Below, in pieces: positions 41,320 through 51,966 of a stretch of DNA of 64,000 nucleotides. Numbering within the stretch: the stretch's first letter is position 1; every line of letters starts with the position of its first letter. Below the pieces are notes generated by a model that saw nothing but the letters and a program-made list of their open reading frames with translations, did no database searches and was not told the DNA's origin. Source of the DNA: Haemophilus sp. CCUG 60358 (GTDB taxonomy: Bacteria > Pseudomonadota > Gammaproteobacteria > Enterobacterales > Pasteurellaceae). The translations under genes and the position numbers were made by a program. The DNA lies in contig NZ_LZOZ01000017.1 in assembly GCF_001679485.1 (NCBI RefSeq), forward strand, positions 1 to 64,000. The letters are read 5' to 3'.

Positions 41320-43347
41320 TTATTCAGCCAGTTCTGTTTGCTCGTGTGCCATCAATTCTTGACCCACATCGTCTAGCAAACTTAAGTAACGTTCATAATG
41401 TTTCAACATATCGGCAATCAATTCATCTTGGTCCATATATTGCACATCATAACCCACTCGACCATCAAAGAAATAAGTGTATGGCTCATAGGTCATACTA
41501 TGTTGGATATGTGGCAAGTTATCATCATTAATTAATTGCTCTGACACCTCACGACCGATAGATTTCACCCCGTACATAAAGTCTCGCATCAAATCTTTTT
41601 GAATGACTAACTCGACTGCAGGTTCATCTTGATCAAATAACGTGTTAATTTGCACACTCAATTCATATTTACTAATTAACTCTTGGCGTAGCTCACGCAT
41701 AGCCGGTAATACCGTATGTTTAAGGAAACGTAAAATATCTTTTTCTTGCGTTTGGTTCATCATTTGTTCCAAACGTTCTTTCCACTTATCCCCTGTCCAG
41801 AAAATACTGGTTGGATTAACTTTGGTATCAAAATATTTTTTATCCGCATTCAAGCCTTTCCATAAACTAAAACACATCAACAACATCAACGTGGCGAAAG
41901 GTAACGCCACTAATAATGTCATTGCCTGTAGATTAGCCAAACCACCCGATTGCATTAAAACAATGGCAACAACTGACATTAATATGCCCCACATTACGGC
42001 CTGCCAACGAGGTGCTGCAAGGCTTTTATCGCGTGATGCAATGTTATTTAATACATAAATACCAGAGTCTGCTGAGGTGATAAAGAATAAAGAAATCACC
42101 ACCAAACTCACTAAACCGGTCACACCAGAAAGCGGTAAATAATCTAAGAATTTAAAGAGTAACGTTTCGGGCGAGGAAATCATTTGTCCTAACGTACCTG
42201 CAGCTTCCCCATCATTCAACCAAATGGCCGTATTACCAAATACGGTAAACCACAAGATGCCGAACATGCTAGGAATCACCAACACACCGAAAATAAATTC
42301 GCGAATGGTACGTCCTTTCGAGATACGCGCAATAAATAAACCGACAAATGGCGCCCAAGAACACCACCATGCCCAATACAGAATGGTCCAACCGCTAAAC
42401 CAGCCAGTATGTTCTTGTTCATAAACATAGGTTTTGAAGCTTAATTGGACTAAGTTGCTGAGATAAGTTCCGATGTTGTCGCTAAAAGCAGATAACAAAT
42501 AAAGTGTTGGCCCCGCCACTAATACGAAAATCAACAAACAGAAAGCTAATGTTAAATTCAGCTCACTTAAGATTTTTACCCCTTTCCCTACACCAGAAAT
42601 CGCGGAAAATATCGCTAAACTCATTACCACGGCAATTACGACAACTTGCAAGCTGAAGCTATTTTCGCTAATCCAGCCTAATTGATGTAAGCCTGCACCC
42701 AATTGTGATGCACCAAAACCTAATGTTGTGATAACACCAAATAAGGTGGCAAGTAACGCCATAATGTCGATAAGATCGCCTAACTTGCCATTAATACGCT
42801 CTTTCAATAACGGATAGAAACAAGAACGTAATGCCAAAGGTAATTTGTAACGGAATCCAAAGTAAGCCAATGCCAACGCAATCGTGCCATACACCGCCCA
42901 GGCATGAATTCCCCAGTGGAATAAGGTGTGTAACAAGGCTTCTTGTTGCTTATGCTCTGCGCTGCCTGTGGTAATATCAGATAAGTAATGCGTCAATGGC
43001 TCTGCTACACCAAAGAACATCAACCCTACCCCCATACCGGCAGCAAATAACATCGCCAACCAAGACAGAAAACCAAATTCAGGCTCTTCTTCATCATTGC
43101 CTAATTTGATATTACCTAGGCTACTGACTGATAAAATGACTAAAAAGCCCAAAAATACTGAGAATGCTAATACGTAAAACCAACTAAAGTTGGCAAAAAT
43201 GCCCGATTTAGCAGCATTTAATAAAGTTTGTGTTTGTTCAGGTGCGATTAAAATCATCGCGACAAGCAACACCACAAAAAATAACGTTGCACCAATCACT
43301 AAAGGATTGAACGACGTTTGCTTTTCCATAAATTTAGATAAAGACAA
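41320..43347 (-). CDS. BCCT-family high-affinity choline/betaine transporter, paralogue 2
   Basis: 675 residues. The TTG start at 43347 is preferred because AAGGGGGAAG lies 6-8 bp upstream; an in-frame ATG six codons later lacks a site. It has BCCT signature GMGVGLMFFGVAEPLTHYL and WTILYWAWWCSWAPFVGLFI, with SADSGIYVLNNIAS in the substrate-path helix, and a C-terminal BetT-like cytosolic domain ending AHEQTELAE. BetT of E. coli (677 residues) is a close length match. Choline uptake is likely but the substrate is not fixed by sequence. Confidence 0.9.
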   Translation of the reverse strand: MSLSKFMEKQTSFNPLVIGATLFFVVLLVAMILIAPEQTQTLLNAAKSGIFANFSWFYVLAFSVFLGFLVILSVSSLGNIKLGNDEEEPEFGFLSWLAMLFAAGMGVGLMFFGVAEPLTHYLSDITTGSAEHKQQEALLHTLFHWGIHAWAVYGTIALALAYFGFRYKLPLALRSCFYPLLKERINGKLGDLIDIMALLATLFGVITTLGFGASQLGAGLHQLGWISENSFSLQVVVIAVVMSLAIFSAISGVGKGVKILSELNLTLAFCLLIFVLVAGPTLYLLSAFSDNIGTYLSNLVQLSFKTYVYEQEHTGWFSGWTILYWAWWCSWAPFVGLFIARISKGRTIREFIFGVLVIPSMFGILWFTVFGNTAIWLNDGEAAGTLGQMISSPETLLFKFLDYLPLSGVTGLVSLVVISLFFITSADSGIYVLNNIASRDKSLAAPRWQAVMWGILMSVVAIVLMQSGGLANLQAMTLLVALPFATLMLLMCFSLWKGLNADKKYFDTKVNPTSIFWTGDKWKERLEQMMNQTQEKDILRFLKHTVLPAMRELRQELISKYELSVQINTLFDQDEPAVELVIQKDLMRDFMYGVKSIGREVSEQLINDDNLPHIQHSMTYEPYTYFFDGRVGYDVQYMDQDELIADMLKHYERYLSLLDDVGQELMAHEQTELAE

Positions 43348-43602
43348 CGCTTCCCCCTTAAAAATTAAGTGAATAAAAATAAAATCAGATTAAATAAAAT
43401 AAGGCCTTAAGCCCTAAATGGTGAGATGGAACCATCGCAAATGATAGCACGGAGAAGTGCGATTTTGAAGAAAACGCTCAGTAGGATTTGAGTGGATTGT
43501 TTCCAAAAGTGCATTTATGGTATAAAAAAATACCAATTATTTCAAATTAGGAAAATATTGATGGTATTTAATTTAAGTCGTATTTTTAACTGATATAATG
43601 AA

Positions 43603-43884
43603 TTACAAAACTTGCTCAAACAAGACAGTAAAAGAAAACGTTTTATTTAATGTGTTGTAGATAAAACAATTTCTTAATGCAGCTTCAGTAAGCTTATCAA
43701 ACGTCTGATCATCTAAATCAGATGAAATAAAAATTTTAATTTTACAATCGGTTATGTGTGGAGGTTCATCATAACCATGCACACCAAGTAAGGTTAAAGG
43801 ATTGGCGAGGTTGAGCCAAATTTTTCCTTCCATTTCTACAATATCGGCACGTTGTTGAACAAAATGCGCTTTTACACTACTCAA
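43603..43884 (-). pseudogene. Probable truncated ORF beside transposase relic
   Basis: An open frame of about 93 codons from TTG (VKAHFVQQRADIVEMEGKIW to SFTVLFEQVL). There is no ribosome site before the TTG, and the frame runs back to a stop at the edge of a transposase remnant. This suggests that the 5' part was removed by the insertion and that only the C-terminal part is left. The family is not recognised. It could also be a small functional gene. Confidence 0.45.
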
Positions 43885-43901
43885 AATGCCAATGCAGTTA
43901 A

Positions 43902-44090
43902 GTCATCGGAGCAAGGGAAAAACTCTACAAACGTCTAGCAAAAATGGTTGAGCATAACTTTACGGAAGCAGAACAACACCATAGACATAGTTATGCCCAT
44001 TACAGAGGTTCGTCGAAAGTACACATGCAAGCAAGCACAAAATATCAAGAAAATGCCCTTGTGCTATGGGCTTTTTTACGCTTTTTATAA
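43902..44090 (+). pseudogene. Transposase remnant (C-terminal fragment)
   Basis: A 60-codon frame reads GAREKLYKRLAKMVEHN... and HHRHSYAHYRGSSKVHMQAS, then stops. The pattern Arg-x-x-Ala-His-Tyr-Arg-Gly-x-x-Lys-Val is the C-terminal region of DDE transposases of the IS5/IS1182 type. No N-terminal part or inverted repeat is visible, so it is a relic. It borders the truncated ORF at 43603. Confidence 0.6.
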
Positions 44091-44189
44091 TTCAGACTTT
44101 ATTAATATGAGGTAATGGTAAAAACTCTACGAAACTGACTGCTTGAATGGCAATCTAAAGTGAAATGTAATAGAAAGAGATAAAACGAC

Positions 44190-44234
44190 AAAAAATAAAC
44201 CCACCTTTACCAGATGGTCTATAAAGTGGGTTTG
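44190..44234 (-). terminator. Terminator of nadN
   Basis: On the minus strand AAACCCACTTTA...TAAAGGTGGGTTT, with an inner CCAT/ATGG pairing, is followed by ATTTTTTG. It lies about 55 bp after the nadN stop. Confidence 0.82.
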
Positions 44235-44289
44235 CCTGAGGTATAAAATCGAGTGTTAAATACGCGCTATTTTCAATATATTTTAGCTT

Positions 44290-46101
44290 TTATTTTTTAG
44301 GTAACGCATCACTAGAAGCATTAAATTTCACATTTGATGAAGTGTAAGCCTCAAAGTGCGGATGTTTTTTCATAAATTTAATGAAACTTTCCGCATCAGG
44401 CAAGTAAGTATCAACGCCTTCATATTTCGGATCGTTAAATAATTTACCAAAAGTTTTGTAACCATCTTTACCGCTAGCTACATAAGCATTAGTACCAACG
44501 AGATAACGTTTATTATCATCAATTGGTTCCCATTGTTGGGTTTGTTTATTCAATACTTCCACGCTGACTAAACGTTTACCTTCCGCATTTGGTATTTCAT
44601 TCGCTTCGTAACGAATGCCCGCGCCATAAGGGAATGCCCCTGTAGAACCATCAACTAAAGCAAATTGCATCGCATCTTCAAGCACTTGTTTCACTAACGA
44701 ACCTTCCATTTTATAGGTATATAACGTATTCCCGAAAGGTAAGAAAGTATAAGCATCATTAAAGGTTACATTGCCTGGTAAAATATCCGCACGAACACCG
44801 CCTGCATTTTGAATGGTTAAATCCACTGTTTTGAGTTCGTTATACATTGTTTCTGCAATAAAACGCGTTGCAATAGAACCTTCTGGATTTGAGCCTGCTT
44901 TATTTGGGATACGATTTGCTGAACCACCCGGCATTGCAGAACCGGTGATGACGCCAACAATTTCTTGTGCTAAACGATCTTTTTCACTTTTATATTTTGA
45001 AATAAGCATGTCTGTTTTTGCATCATGATCATCAAGTGAAATACTCTTCATTGACTTTAAAGTATCAAGCGCTTTTTTACGTTCATCGCCTGTTAATTCA
45101 GTCCATTTACCTTCCGCATTTTTCACTTGAAGTTTATGAGAACTCATTAACACATGAGGAATTTTACGAGTAATAGACGCAATACCTTCAGGACTGAATT
45201 TAACACCTAAGTCACCCACAACAGCAGAATAAGCCCAACCTTCCATTACAAATACCGGTTCGCCATTCGGATTTTTAAATTCAAGCGGATATTCATAGAT
45301 TACTGGAAGTTTTAAACCACGTAATTCATCATTTCCGTATAAATAATGTGAATCCCCAGTAACGATCACATCAATATCATTTACTTTTTGAGCAATTTCG
45401 ATATTTTTTTCACTTCCTGCATGTGAAAGTAAAATGATTTTATTAATGCCTTGTTGTTTTAGCGCATTTGCCATAATTTGTGCGGTAGCAATTTCATCAT
45501 AGAACTTCACATCCTTACCTGGTGAAGATGAATTAACCGTTTTATTCACGGTATCTAAACCGATAATGGCAATTTTTTCTCCATCCACAGTGAAAATATC
45601 GTAAGGTTTCCATTTGTTATATAAAATTGAATTTTTATCAGGAATAACATTGGCTGAAAGTACTGGAATTTTTAATGGCTCGAGTAGTTTTAATAAACCT
45701 TCATTACCCGCGTCAAATTCATGGTTACCCAAAGTAAAATAATGGAAATTACCAGCATTCATGACAGCCGCATCAGCGGAACCGCCAAAAAGTGTGAAAT
45801 ACAGCGTACCGGTAATCGCATCACCAGCATGTAGCACTAATGGATTTTTATACTTTTTACGTAACTCATAAAGTTTTCCATTCACAGCAGAAAAACCGCC
45901 AATATCAACCTTTGTTTGTTGACCATTTAGATTAATTCTTGCTTCGTGCGGTTCCAAATAAGAATGGTGGTCGTTAATATGTAAGATACTTAACTCCACA
46001 GCTTTATGTGCTTGCGGCGCTTCTTTAGCAAAGGCTGCACCTGAGCAAAGCATTGCTAACGCACTAACTGCAAAGGTAACTGATTTTTTAGATAAAAACA
46101 T
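44290..46101 (-). CDS. nadN: NAD nucleotidase / 5'-nucleotidase NadN
   Basis: 603 residues, the same length as H. influenzae NadN. A signal peptide ends AAFA. The metallophosphatase domain has SILHINDHHSYLEP, LHAGDAITGTLYF, TLGNHEFDAGNEG and LLSHAGSE, and the C-terminal 5'-nucleotidase domain has NAGGVRADI. In Haemophilus it degrades NAD to NMN and then to nicotinamide riboside in the periplasm, allowing NAD (V-factor) use. It follows an unknown exported gene by 24 bp, possibly in one transcript. Confidence 0.95.
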   Translation of the reverse strand: MFLSKKSVTFAVSALAMLCSGAAFAKEAPQAHKAVELSILHINDHHSYLEPHEARINLNGQQTKVDIGGFSAVNGKLYELRKKYKNPLVLHAGDAITGTLYFTLFGGSADAAVMNAGNFHYFTLGNHEFDAGNEGLLKLLEPLKIPVLSANVIPDKNSILYNKWKPYDIFTVDGEKIAIIGLDTVNKTVNSSSPGKDVKFYDEIATAQIMANALKQQGINKIILLSHAGSEKNIEIAQKVNDIDVIVTGDSHYLYGNDELRGLKLPVIYEYPLEFKNPNGEPVFVMEGWAYSAVVGDLGVKFSPEGIASITRKIPHVLMSSHKLQVKNAEGKWTELTGDERKKALDTLKSMKSISLDDHDAKTDMLISKYKSEKDRLAQEIVGVITGSAMPGGSANRIPNKAGSNPEGSIATRFIAETMYNELKTVDLTIQNAGGVRADILPGNVTFNDAYTFLPFGNTLYTYKMEGSLVKQVLEDAMQFALVDGSTGAFPYGAGIRYEANEIPNAEGKRLVSVEVLNKQTQQWEPIDDNKRYLVGTNAYVASGKDGYKTFGKLFNDPKYEGVDTYLPDAESFIKFMKKHPHFEAYTSSNVKFNASSDALPKK

Positions 46102-46125
46102 AATGGCTCCTTGTGAGTAAACGGA

Positions 46126-46905
46126 TTAATTTAAGCCTTCAAGCATTGCTTGGAAAGTCTTATAACGAATAGCATAGTTATTGTGTTGAAGATTTTCACG
46201 TGCTTGATCTAAATACGAAAAATCATCAACCTCCACCCCTTTAAATTGGCGAGCAAACATCATATTGGCTAGAGCTAGGCGGGGCTTAATTTCAGAAGAA
46301 GGGGTTATCAAACTCACTCGATTCTCAGTAATAGAAAAAGTTGTTTGATTAGGAAAATCTTGACGCATCTGTTCAATAATTTTTTGAAATATGCCTTTAG
46401 CATCCAAAGACAATAATATAATTTGATCTGGTTTGGCTCCCCTTTCTAGTAAAGCCTGAACAAATTGCTCCGAATTATCTGTTTGACGAATATAAATTTT
46501 TGCCTGCTCATTCGCTAAAAAAGACACCAATAAGTTTTTCTTCATTTCCTGAATTAAATTAGCATCGCCAGTATTTATCGGCTCAAAGTATAAGTAATCA
46601 AGAAATTTAGGAGTGAGATTTTTATCTGTTTTAAAAATGCGAGTTAGGATTTTTTCGCTTATTTGGATCTGATTATCTAGGAATTGAGGAGGTAAAGAAA
46701 AAAGTGCGGTGAGTTTTTTCTGTAAAATCGAAACTTGTTGCTTTTCTTGTTTGGCTAAAGCGATTGAAAATTGTTGTTTTAAAGCCTCAGCGGACTCAGT
46801 AGATACTGATTGTTGAGAAGACGGAGGAGGACTCGCTATCACAGATTGTTGAATGCCAATACATGACGCTAATCCAAGTAACACAGAATGAAAACCGATT
46901 TTCAT
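46126..46905 (-). CDS. Exported protein of unknown function upstream of nadN
   Basis: 259 residues from ATG 46905; TGAGGT upstream is the ribosome site, and the earlier in-frame ATG lies inside it. The signal peptide is [20 protein letters not shown]. The mature part begins with a Ser/Gln/Glu-rich stretch ([20 protein letters not shown]), then mostly helices ([20 protein letters not shown]). I do not recognise a family. Stop-to-start gap to nadN is 24 bp, suggesting co-expression and perhaps a periplasmic role. One uptake signal is inside. Confidence 0.65.
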   Translation of the reverse strand: MKIGFHSVLLGLASCIGIQQSVIASPPPSSQQSVSTESAEALKQQFSIALAKQEKQQVSILQKKLTALFSLPPQFLDNQIQISEKILTRIFKTDKNLTPKFLDYLYFEPINTGDANLIQEMKKNLLVSFLANEQAKIYIRQTDNSEQFVQALLERGAKPDQIILLSLDAKGIFQKIIEQMRQDFPNQTTFSITENRVSLITPSSEIKPRLALANMMFARQFKGVEVDDFSYLDQARENLQHNNYAIRYKTFQAMLEGLN

Positions 46906-47087
46906 AATAAACCTCATTTAACTGATATTTTATCAATATAAAATACCGCTTAACGCGTAAACTTGACCTAAAACTATTTGAGAGTTTCTTAGATTATACG
47001 TAAAACAAAATTGCATGTGAATGATAATGTTTACCTTTTCAAGAGAATATAACGTACTTATTAGAATGCTCATCGAAAACTTGCAAG
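46906..47087. other. Intergenic spacer before operon copy 2
   Basis: AT-rich, without recognisable gene. It should contain the promoter of the 46126/nadN transcript. A GAAAACTTGCAAGTTT palindrome near 47075 lies at the very edge of the inverted repeat and is absent next to copy 1. Confidence 0.4.
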
Positions 47088-47215
47088 TTTGCTCAAAAAG
47101 TATAAAATTCGCAAGCTTTTTGTCTATATATACAGAGAAAAAAGTAAGCTATATTCTTAAATCGCTTTCGAGTTTGGGAATATTCTTTTAGTAATTAAAC
47201 ATTTAGAGGAAGGTT

Positions 47216-47461
47216 ATGGTAACCATTCGTTTATCTCGTGGCGGAGCTAAAAAACGCCCATTTTATCAAATCGTAGTAACTGACAGTCGTTCACCACGTG
47301 ACGGTCGTTTCATTGAGCGTGTAGGTTTCTTCAACCCAATCGCACAAGGTAACGCAGAGCGTCTTCGTGTTGATCTTGAGCGTGTAAACCACTGGGTTGC
47401 TCAAGGTGCATCACTTTCAGACCGTGTTGCAACTTTGGTAAAAGAAGCTCAAAAAGCATAA
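47216..47461 (+). CDS. rpsP: 30S ribosomal protein S16, copy 2
   Basis: 81 residues, identical to the product at 34394, with the same ribosome site AGAGGAAGG. The DNA differs only at scattered silent sites. The gene is complete and should be expressed. A second copy of this gene is unusual in gamma-proteobacteria. Confidence 0.97.
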   Translation: MVTIRLSRGGAKKRPFYQIVVTDSRSPRDGRFIERVGFFNPIAQGNAERLRVDLERVNHWVAQGASLSDRVATLVKEAQKA

Positions 47462-47505
47462 TCTCGCTTTTTGATTTAGTTCTTAAACTAAGATAGGTGA
47501 AAAAT

Positions 47506-48033
47506 ATGGAACAACAACGCATTGAAGTTGTGGGCAAATTAGGCTCAACCTACGGTATTCGTGGGTGGTTACGTATTTATTCATCAACAGAACAAGCTGA
47601 AAGCATTTTTGATTATCAACCTTGGTTTTTAAAAATCAAAGGTGAATGGCAGCCAACTGAATTAGAAAACTGGCGTCATCATAATCACGAAATCATCGTT
47701 AAATTAAAAGGCGTTGATGATCGTGAAGTCGCACAAATTTTAGCAAATGTTGAAATTGGTGTGGATTTATCTGTTTTCCCTGAACTGGAAGAGGGCGATT
47801 ATTACTGGCACGATTTAATCGGTTGTTCAGTTGTCAACCTAGAAGGTTACGCAATGGGAACGGTAACAGAGATGATGGAAACCGGTTCTAATGATGTATT
47901 AGTGGTGAAAGCCAATACTAAAGATGCTTTTGGAAAACAAGAGCGGTTAATTCCGTTCTTGTATGAACAAGTAGTTAAAAGAGTCGATCTCACCACGAAA
48001 ACAATTGAAGTGGATTGGGACGCTGGTTTCTAA
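47506..48033 (+). CDS. rimM: Ribosome maturation factor RimM, copy 2
   Basis: 175 residues with both RimM and PRC-barrel domains. Two differences from copy 1: Val for Ala in DREVAQI and Ala for Thr in NLEGYAMG. Start chosen at the ATG as for copy 1. Gap to rpsP is 44 bp, the same as in copy 1. Confidence 0.95.
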   Translation: MEQQRIEVVGKLGSTYGIRGWLRIYSSTEQAESIFDYQPWFLKIKGEWQPTELENWRHHNHEIIVKLKGVDDREVAQILANVEIGVDLSVFPELEEGDYYWHDLIGCSVVNLEGYAMGTVTEMMETGSNDVLVVKANTKDAFGKQERLIPFLYEQVVKRVDLTTKTIEVDWDAGF

Positions 48034-48070
48034 TCTCAAGTATGCACAAACGTAATGTAGTAGGCTTTTT

Positions 48071-48811
48071 ATGTGGATAGGGGTGATTTCATTATTCCCC
48101 GAAATGTTTAAAGCGATTACGGAATTTGGGGTTACAGGTAGAGCCGTAAAACATAATCTTCTGCAAGTAGAATGTTGGAATCCAAGAGATTTTACATTCG
48201 ACAAGCATAAAACCGTGGATGACCGTCCTTATGGTGGTGGTCCTGGAATGCTAATGATGGTGCAACCTTTACGGGATGCGATTCATGCTGCGAAAGCAGC
48301 GGCAAGAGAAGGCGCAAAGGTGATTTACCTTTCGCCACAAGGACGTAAACTCGATCAAGGCGGTGTAACCGAGCTTGCTCAAAATCAGAAATTGATTTTG
48401 GTATGTGGACGTTACGAAGGTATTGATGAGCGATTGATTCAAACTGAAATTGATGAAGAATGGTCAATTGGCGATTACGTTCTGACCGGTGGGGAATTGC
48501 CGGCAATGACATTAATTGATGCTGTTGCGCGTTTTATTCCCGGTGTATTAGGCAAGCAAGCCTCCGCAGAAGAAGATTCTTTTGTAGATGGTTTATTAGA
48601 TTGCCCGCATTACACCAGACCGGAAGTGTTAGAAGGATTAACTGTACCACCCGTGCTGATGTCGGGACATCACGAAGAAATTCGCAAATGGCGATTAAAA
48701 CAATCGCTACAAAGAACGTGGCTCCGACGCCCTGAGCTCCTAGAAGGCCTAGCTCTGACTGACGAACAACGTAGACTGTTAAAAGAGGCCCAAGCCGAGC
48801 ATAACAGTTAG
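48071..48811 (+). CDS. trmD: tRNA (guanine37-N1)-methyltransferase TrmD, copy 2
   Basis: 246 residues with intact SPOUT motifs ([28 protein letters not shown]). Compared with copy 1 it has GRAVKHN for [15 protein letters not shown] for [14 protein letters not shown] for DSFADG and DEQRRLL for DEQRKLL. All four are mild and outside the cofactor knot, so the enzyme probably works. Having four substitutions, it is the most diverged gene of the pair. Confidence 0.96.
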   Translation: MWIGVISLFPEMFKAITEFGVTGRAVKHNLLQVECWNPRDFTFDKHKTVDDRPYGGGPGMLMMVQPLRDAIHAAKAAAREGAKVIYLSPQGRKLDQGGVTELAQNQKLILVCGRYEGIDERLIQTEIDEEWSIGDYVLTGGELPAMTLIDAVARFIPGVLGKQASAEEDSFVDGLLDCPHYTRPEVLEGLTVPPVLMSGHHEEIRKWRLKQSLQRTWLRRPELLEGLALTDEQRRLLKEAQAEHNS

Positions 48812-49198
<387 letters not shown>

Positions 49199-49207
49199 TT
49201 TCGCAAA

Positions 49208-49238
49208 GAAAAAGGCTTGGGATCCCAAGCCTTTTTTG
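49208..49238. terminator. Bidirectional terminator between rplS copy 2 and mnmA
   Basis: The 22-bp palindrome AAGGCTTGGGATCCCAAGCC-TT starts at 49212, followed by TTTTTTG on plus and preceded by A-rich sequence. It serves both convergent genes. The stem is shared with copy 1 but the loop differs (GATC against AAAA). Confidence 0.9.
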
Positions 49239-49243
49239 TTAGG

Positions 49244-50398
49244 TTATTTAATCCGTTCTTCGATAATCCCACCGCCCAAACAAATTTCACCAAGGTAAAA
49301 TACGGCAGATTGTCCTGGTGTGACGGCTGATTGAGGTTCATCGAAAATCACTCGAATAGTTTCATCATCAATCGGTTCAATCACACAAGGAATATCTTGT
49401 TGGCGATAACGTGTTTTAACCGTGCAACGTACTAATTCACGAATTGGCTCGCGATCAACCCAATGTAATTGGCTAGCAATCAAACCTTTTGAAAATAAAC
49501 GAGGATGGTCATGCCCCTGAGCGACAATAAGCTCATTATTTTCAACATCCTTATCTACCACATACCAAGCCTCATCACCCGCATTTTTTAAACCACCAAT
49601 GCCTAACCCTTTACGCTGTCCCAACGTGTGATACATCAAACCATCATGGCGACCAATAATTTCACCATCAACAGTACGAATATCACCAGGTTGAGCCGGT
49701 AAGTAACGAGCTAAGAAATCCTTAAATTTACGCTCACCAATAAAACAAATACCGGTAGAGTCTTTTTTCTTCGCCGTAATTAAGCCAAGCTCTTCAGCAA
49801 TAGCGCGAACAATGGGCTTCTCAATTTCACCAACGGGGAATAAACTTTGTCCCACTTGTTTATGGCTTAAGGTATAAAGAAAATAACTTTGATCTTTATT
49901 AGCATCTAAACCACGTAATAATTTTGCATTTTCATCATCACCAGCCCTACGTACATAATGCCCTGTTGCAATGTAATGAGCACCAAGATCTTCAGCTGCA
50001 TATTCTAAAAATGCTTTAAATTTAATTTCTTTATTACACAAAATATCTGGGTTCGGCGTGCGCCCTGCTTTATATTCAGTTAAAAAATGCTCAAATACAT
50101 TATCCCAATATTCTGCAGCAAAATTAATTTTATGTAGTTTAATCCCCAACTTATCGCATACTGCCTGCGCATCAGCAAGATCCGCTGCGGCTGTACAATA
50201 ATCCGTGTCGTCATCTTCTTCCCAGTTTTTCATAAACAAACCTTCCACTTGGTAGCCTTGTTGTTGAAGAATAAACGCAGAAACGGAGGAGTCCACCCCA
50301 CCAGACATACCACAAATGACTTTTTTAGTGGCATTTTCGGCAAGTTGTTCTGCACTCAATGGTGCGAAATGTTGATTATAAGTATTTGAAGTTAACAT
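49244..50398 (-). CDS. mnmA: tRNA-specific 2-thiouridylase MnmA
   Basis: 384 residues from ATG 50398 (GGGAG upstream); an earlier in-frame start is in the leader. The PP-loop [36 protein letters not shown], catalytic Cys in [16 protein letters not shown] and second Cys in [13 protein letters not shown] are present. It adds sulphur to U34 of tRNA-Lys, -Glu and -Gln. Length fits the family (E. coli 368). Thus a second tRNA-modifying enzyme sits next to trmD copy 2. Confidence 0.96.
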   Translation of the reverse strand: MLTSNTYNQHFAPLSAEQLAENATKKVICGMSGGVDSSVSAFILQQQGYQVEGLFMKNWEEDDDTDYCTAAADLADAQAVCDKLGIKLHKINFAAEYWDNVFEHFLTEYKAGRTPNPDILCNKEIKFKAFLEYAAEDLGAHYIATGHYVRRAGDDENAKLLRGLDANKDQSYFLYTLSHKQVGQSLFPVGEIEKPIVRAIAEELGLITAKKKDSTGICFIGERKFKDFLARYLPAQPGDIRTVDGEIIGRHDGLMYHTLGQRKGLGIGGLKNAGDEAWYVVDKDVENNELIVAQGHDHPRLFSKGLIASQLHWVDREPIRELVRCTVKTRYRQQDIPCVIEPIDDETIRVIFDEPQSAVTPGQSAVFYLGEICLGGGIIEERIK

Positions 50399-50518
50399 AA
50401 GTCTCCCGTAACTTCGGTTAAGGCGAAGCACATTGGTGATAATGATTGAAACATAGCGGAATGACTTCCGCCCCATAAATTAAGGTTATTGCACAAAGTG
50501 CTGTTGATTTTGCGTGAA

Positions 50519-50779
50519 TTATTTCACTTCATAAAATTGCGAATCATCGTCTTTCTTCGCAAATTTTTGTTCATATTCAGCTTTGGCATTTTCATCGCCA
50601 GCATTTAATTTTTCTTGTAAAGTGTCGCAAGGTTTATCGCAATCACAGGCTTTGGCGATACCGAGTGATGAAAGCCCGCCACAGCTGCCCTTTAAGCTTT
50701 GTTTTTTAAAGATAAAGCCGACAGACATTAATACAATAATTGCAACAAAAACGATTAGGGTAAAAAATAAAGTTTGCAT
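50519..50779 (-). CDS. nqrM: Na+-NQR maturation factor NqrM
   Basis: 86 residues with one membrane helix (FFTLIVFVAIIVLMSVGFIF) and four cysteines in SCGGLSSLGIAKACDCDKPC, the NqrM (DUF539) pattern. In Vibrio NqrM is needed to insert iron into the NqrD/NqrE site. Located just after apbE, at the end of the nqr cluster. The 3-bp gap to apbE suggests cotranscription. Confidence 0.92.
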   Translation of the reverse strand: MQTLFFTLIVFVAIIVLMSVGFIFKKQSLKGSCGGLSSLGIAKACDCDKPCDTLQEKLNAGDENAKAEYEQKFAKKDDDSQFYEVK

Positions 50780-50781
50780 AA

Positions 50782-51822
50782 CTATTCTTTTGTTTCTGTT
50801 AATTTTTTGAAAGCAGAGGATGATTTTGTCACAAAACCATTATCTGTTTTAATGATTAAATAAACGGCAAGATTATTTTTCTCAGCCACTTCTAACGCCT
50901 TGTCTTCACCAAGCACAAATAACCCTGTTGATAAGCCATCTGCAGTCATTGAAGTTGGTGCAAGTACCGTAATTGAGGCTAAATGATGCTGAATTGGATA
51001 ACCTGTTTTCGGATCAATTTCATGAGCAAAGCGTTTACCATTTTCTTCAAAGTAAATTCGATAATCGCCAGAACTTGCCATTCCCATATTGTCTAATCCA
51101 ATGACAGCTTCAACCGCTCTTTCACCTGTTGTAGTTGGTTTTTCAATTGCGATCTGCCAAGGTTTGCCTTCAATATTTTTTCCTTTCGCACGAATTTCTC
51201 CGCCGATTTCAACCATGTAATTCTGAGCATTTAATTGTTCTAACTTTTCAGCGACCAGATCAACGCCAAAGCCTTTAGCAATCGAGGACAAATCGACATA
51301 AACTTGAGGAAGTGCTTTGCTTAATGTCGGTTTGGCAGCACTCATATCGAGGGCAATTTTATCAATACCAACCCAAGCTTGGCGTTCAGCTAATTGTTCT
51401 GGTGTAGGTTGTTTTTCTGGACGTTTTTCCGGGCCAAATCCCCATAAATTAACGACAGGGCCAACAGTTACATCCAATGCACCTTCAGTCACTTTATTTA
51501 AACGAATCGCTTCGGCCAATACTTTGGCAAAATCTGCTGAAATCTCAATCGGTGTATTCACTTGGGTATTTTGATTGAAACGACTCAATTCCGAATCTTT
51601 TTTGTAAGTGGACATTTTCGCGTTCACATCTTTTAAGATAGCTTCAATTTCTTCATGCGTCTTTTCAGATGTTGCTTTCATTGAGCCTTCATCAAGGTAT
51701 TTAACATGATAAGTTGTTCCCATTGTTTTACCACTTAATGAGATAACTTTTGTTTCTTTTTCACAGGCTGCAAGACTTAATGCCATTGCCACCGCCACGA
51801 TACCGCTTATTAATTTTTTCAT
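50782..51822 (-). CDS. apbE: FAD:protein FMN transferase ApbE (lipoprotein)
   Basis: 346 residues with a lipoprotein signal (lipobox LAAC, Cys about 19). The ApbE domain has GTTYHVKYLDEG, DVTVGPVVNLWGFGPE, SSIAKGFGVDLVAEKL and HEIDPKTGYPI; Mg-binding Asp/Thr residues are expected near SMTADGLSTGLFVLG. It attaches FMN from FAD to Thr of NqrB and NqrC. Separated from nqrF by an uptake-signal hairpin, so it may have its own promoter. Confidence 0.94.
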   Translation of the reverse strand: MKKLISGIVAVAMALSLAACEKETKVISLSGKTMGTTYHVKYLDEGSMKATSEKTHEEIEAILKDVNAKMSTYKKDSELSRFNQNTQVNTPIEISADFAKVLAEAIRLNKVTEGALDVTVGPVVNLWGFGPEKRPEKQPTPEQLAERQAWVGIDKIALDMSAAKPTLSKALPQVYVDLSSIAKGFGVDLVAEKLEQLNAQNYMVEIGGEIRAKGKNIEGKPWQIAIEKPTTTGERAVEAVIGLDNMGMASSGDYRIYFEENGKRFAHEIDPKTGYPIQHHLASITVLAPTSMTADGLSTGLFVLGEDKALEVAEKNNLAVYLIIKTDNGFVTKSSSAFKKLTETKE

Positions 51823-51910
51823 CTGGATTTCCTAAATCTGTGAACTACTAGCAAACTAAACAAAATTTACCTGTAATCATAGAAAATTTTCTAAAAACAC
51901 CTTAAATATT

Positions 51911-51937
51911 GACCGCACTTCATCACAAAGTGCGGTC
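51911..51937. terminator. Inverted uptake-signal hairpin between nqrF and apbE
   Basis: The 27-bp pair (GACCGCACTT...AAGTGCGGTC) is identical to that after gdhA at 34817. It lies 30 bp past the nqrF stop on the minus strand. The T tract on that side is weak (ATATTT), so termination may be partial. Confidence 0.65.
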
Positions 51938-51966
51938 AGTTTTCATGATGTTTTGATTAACTAAAA

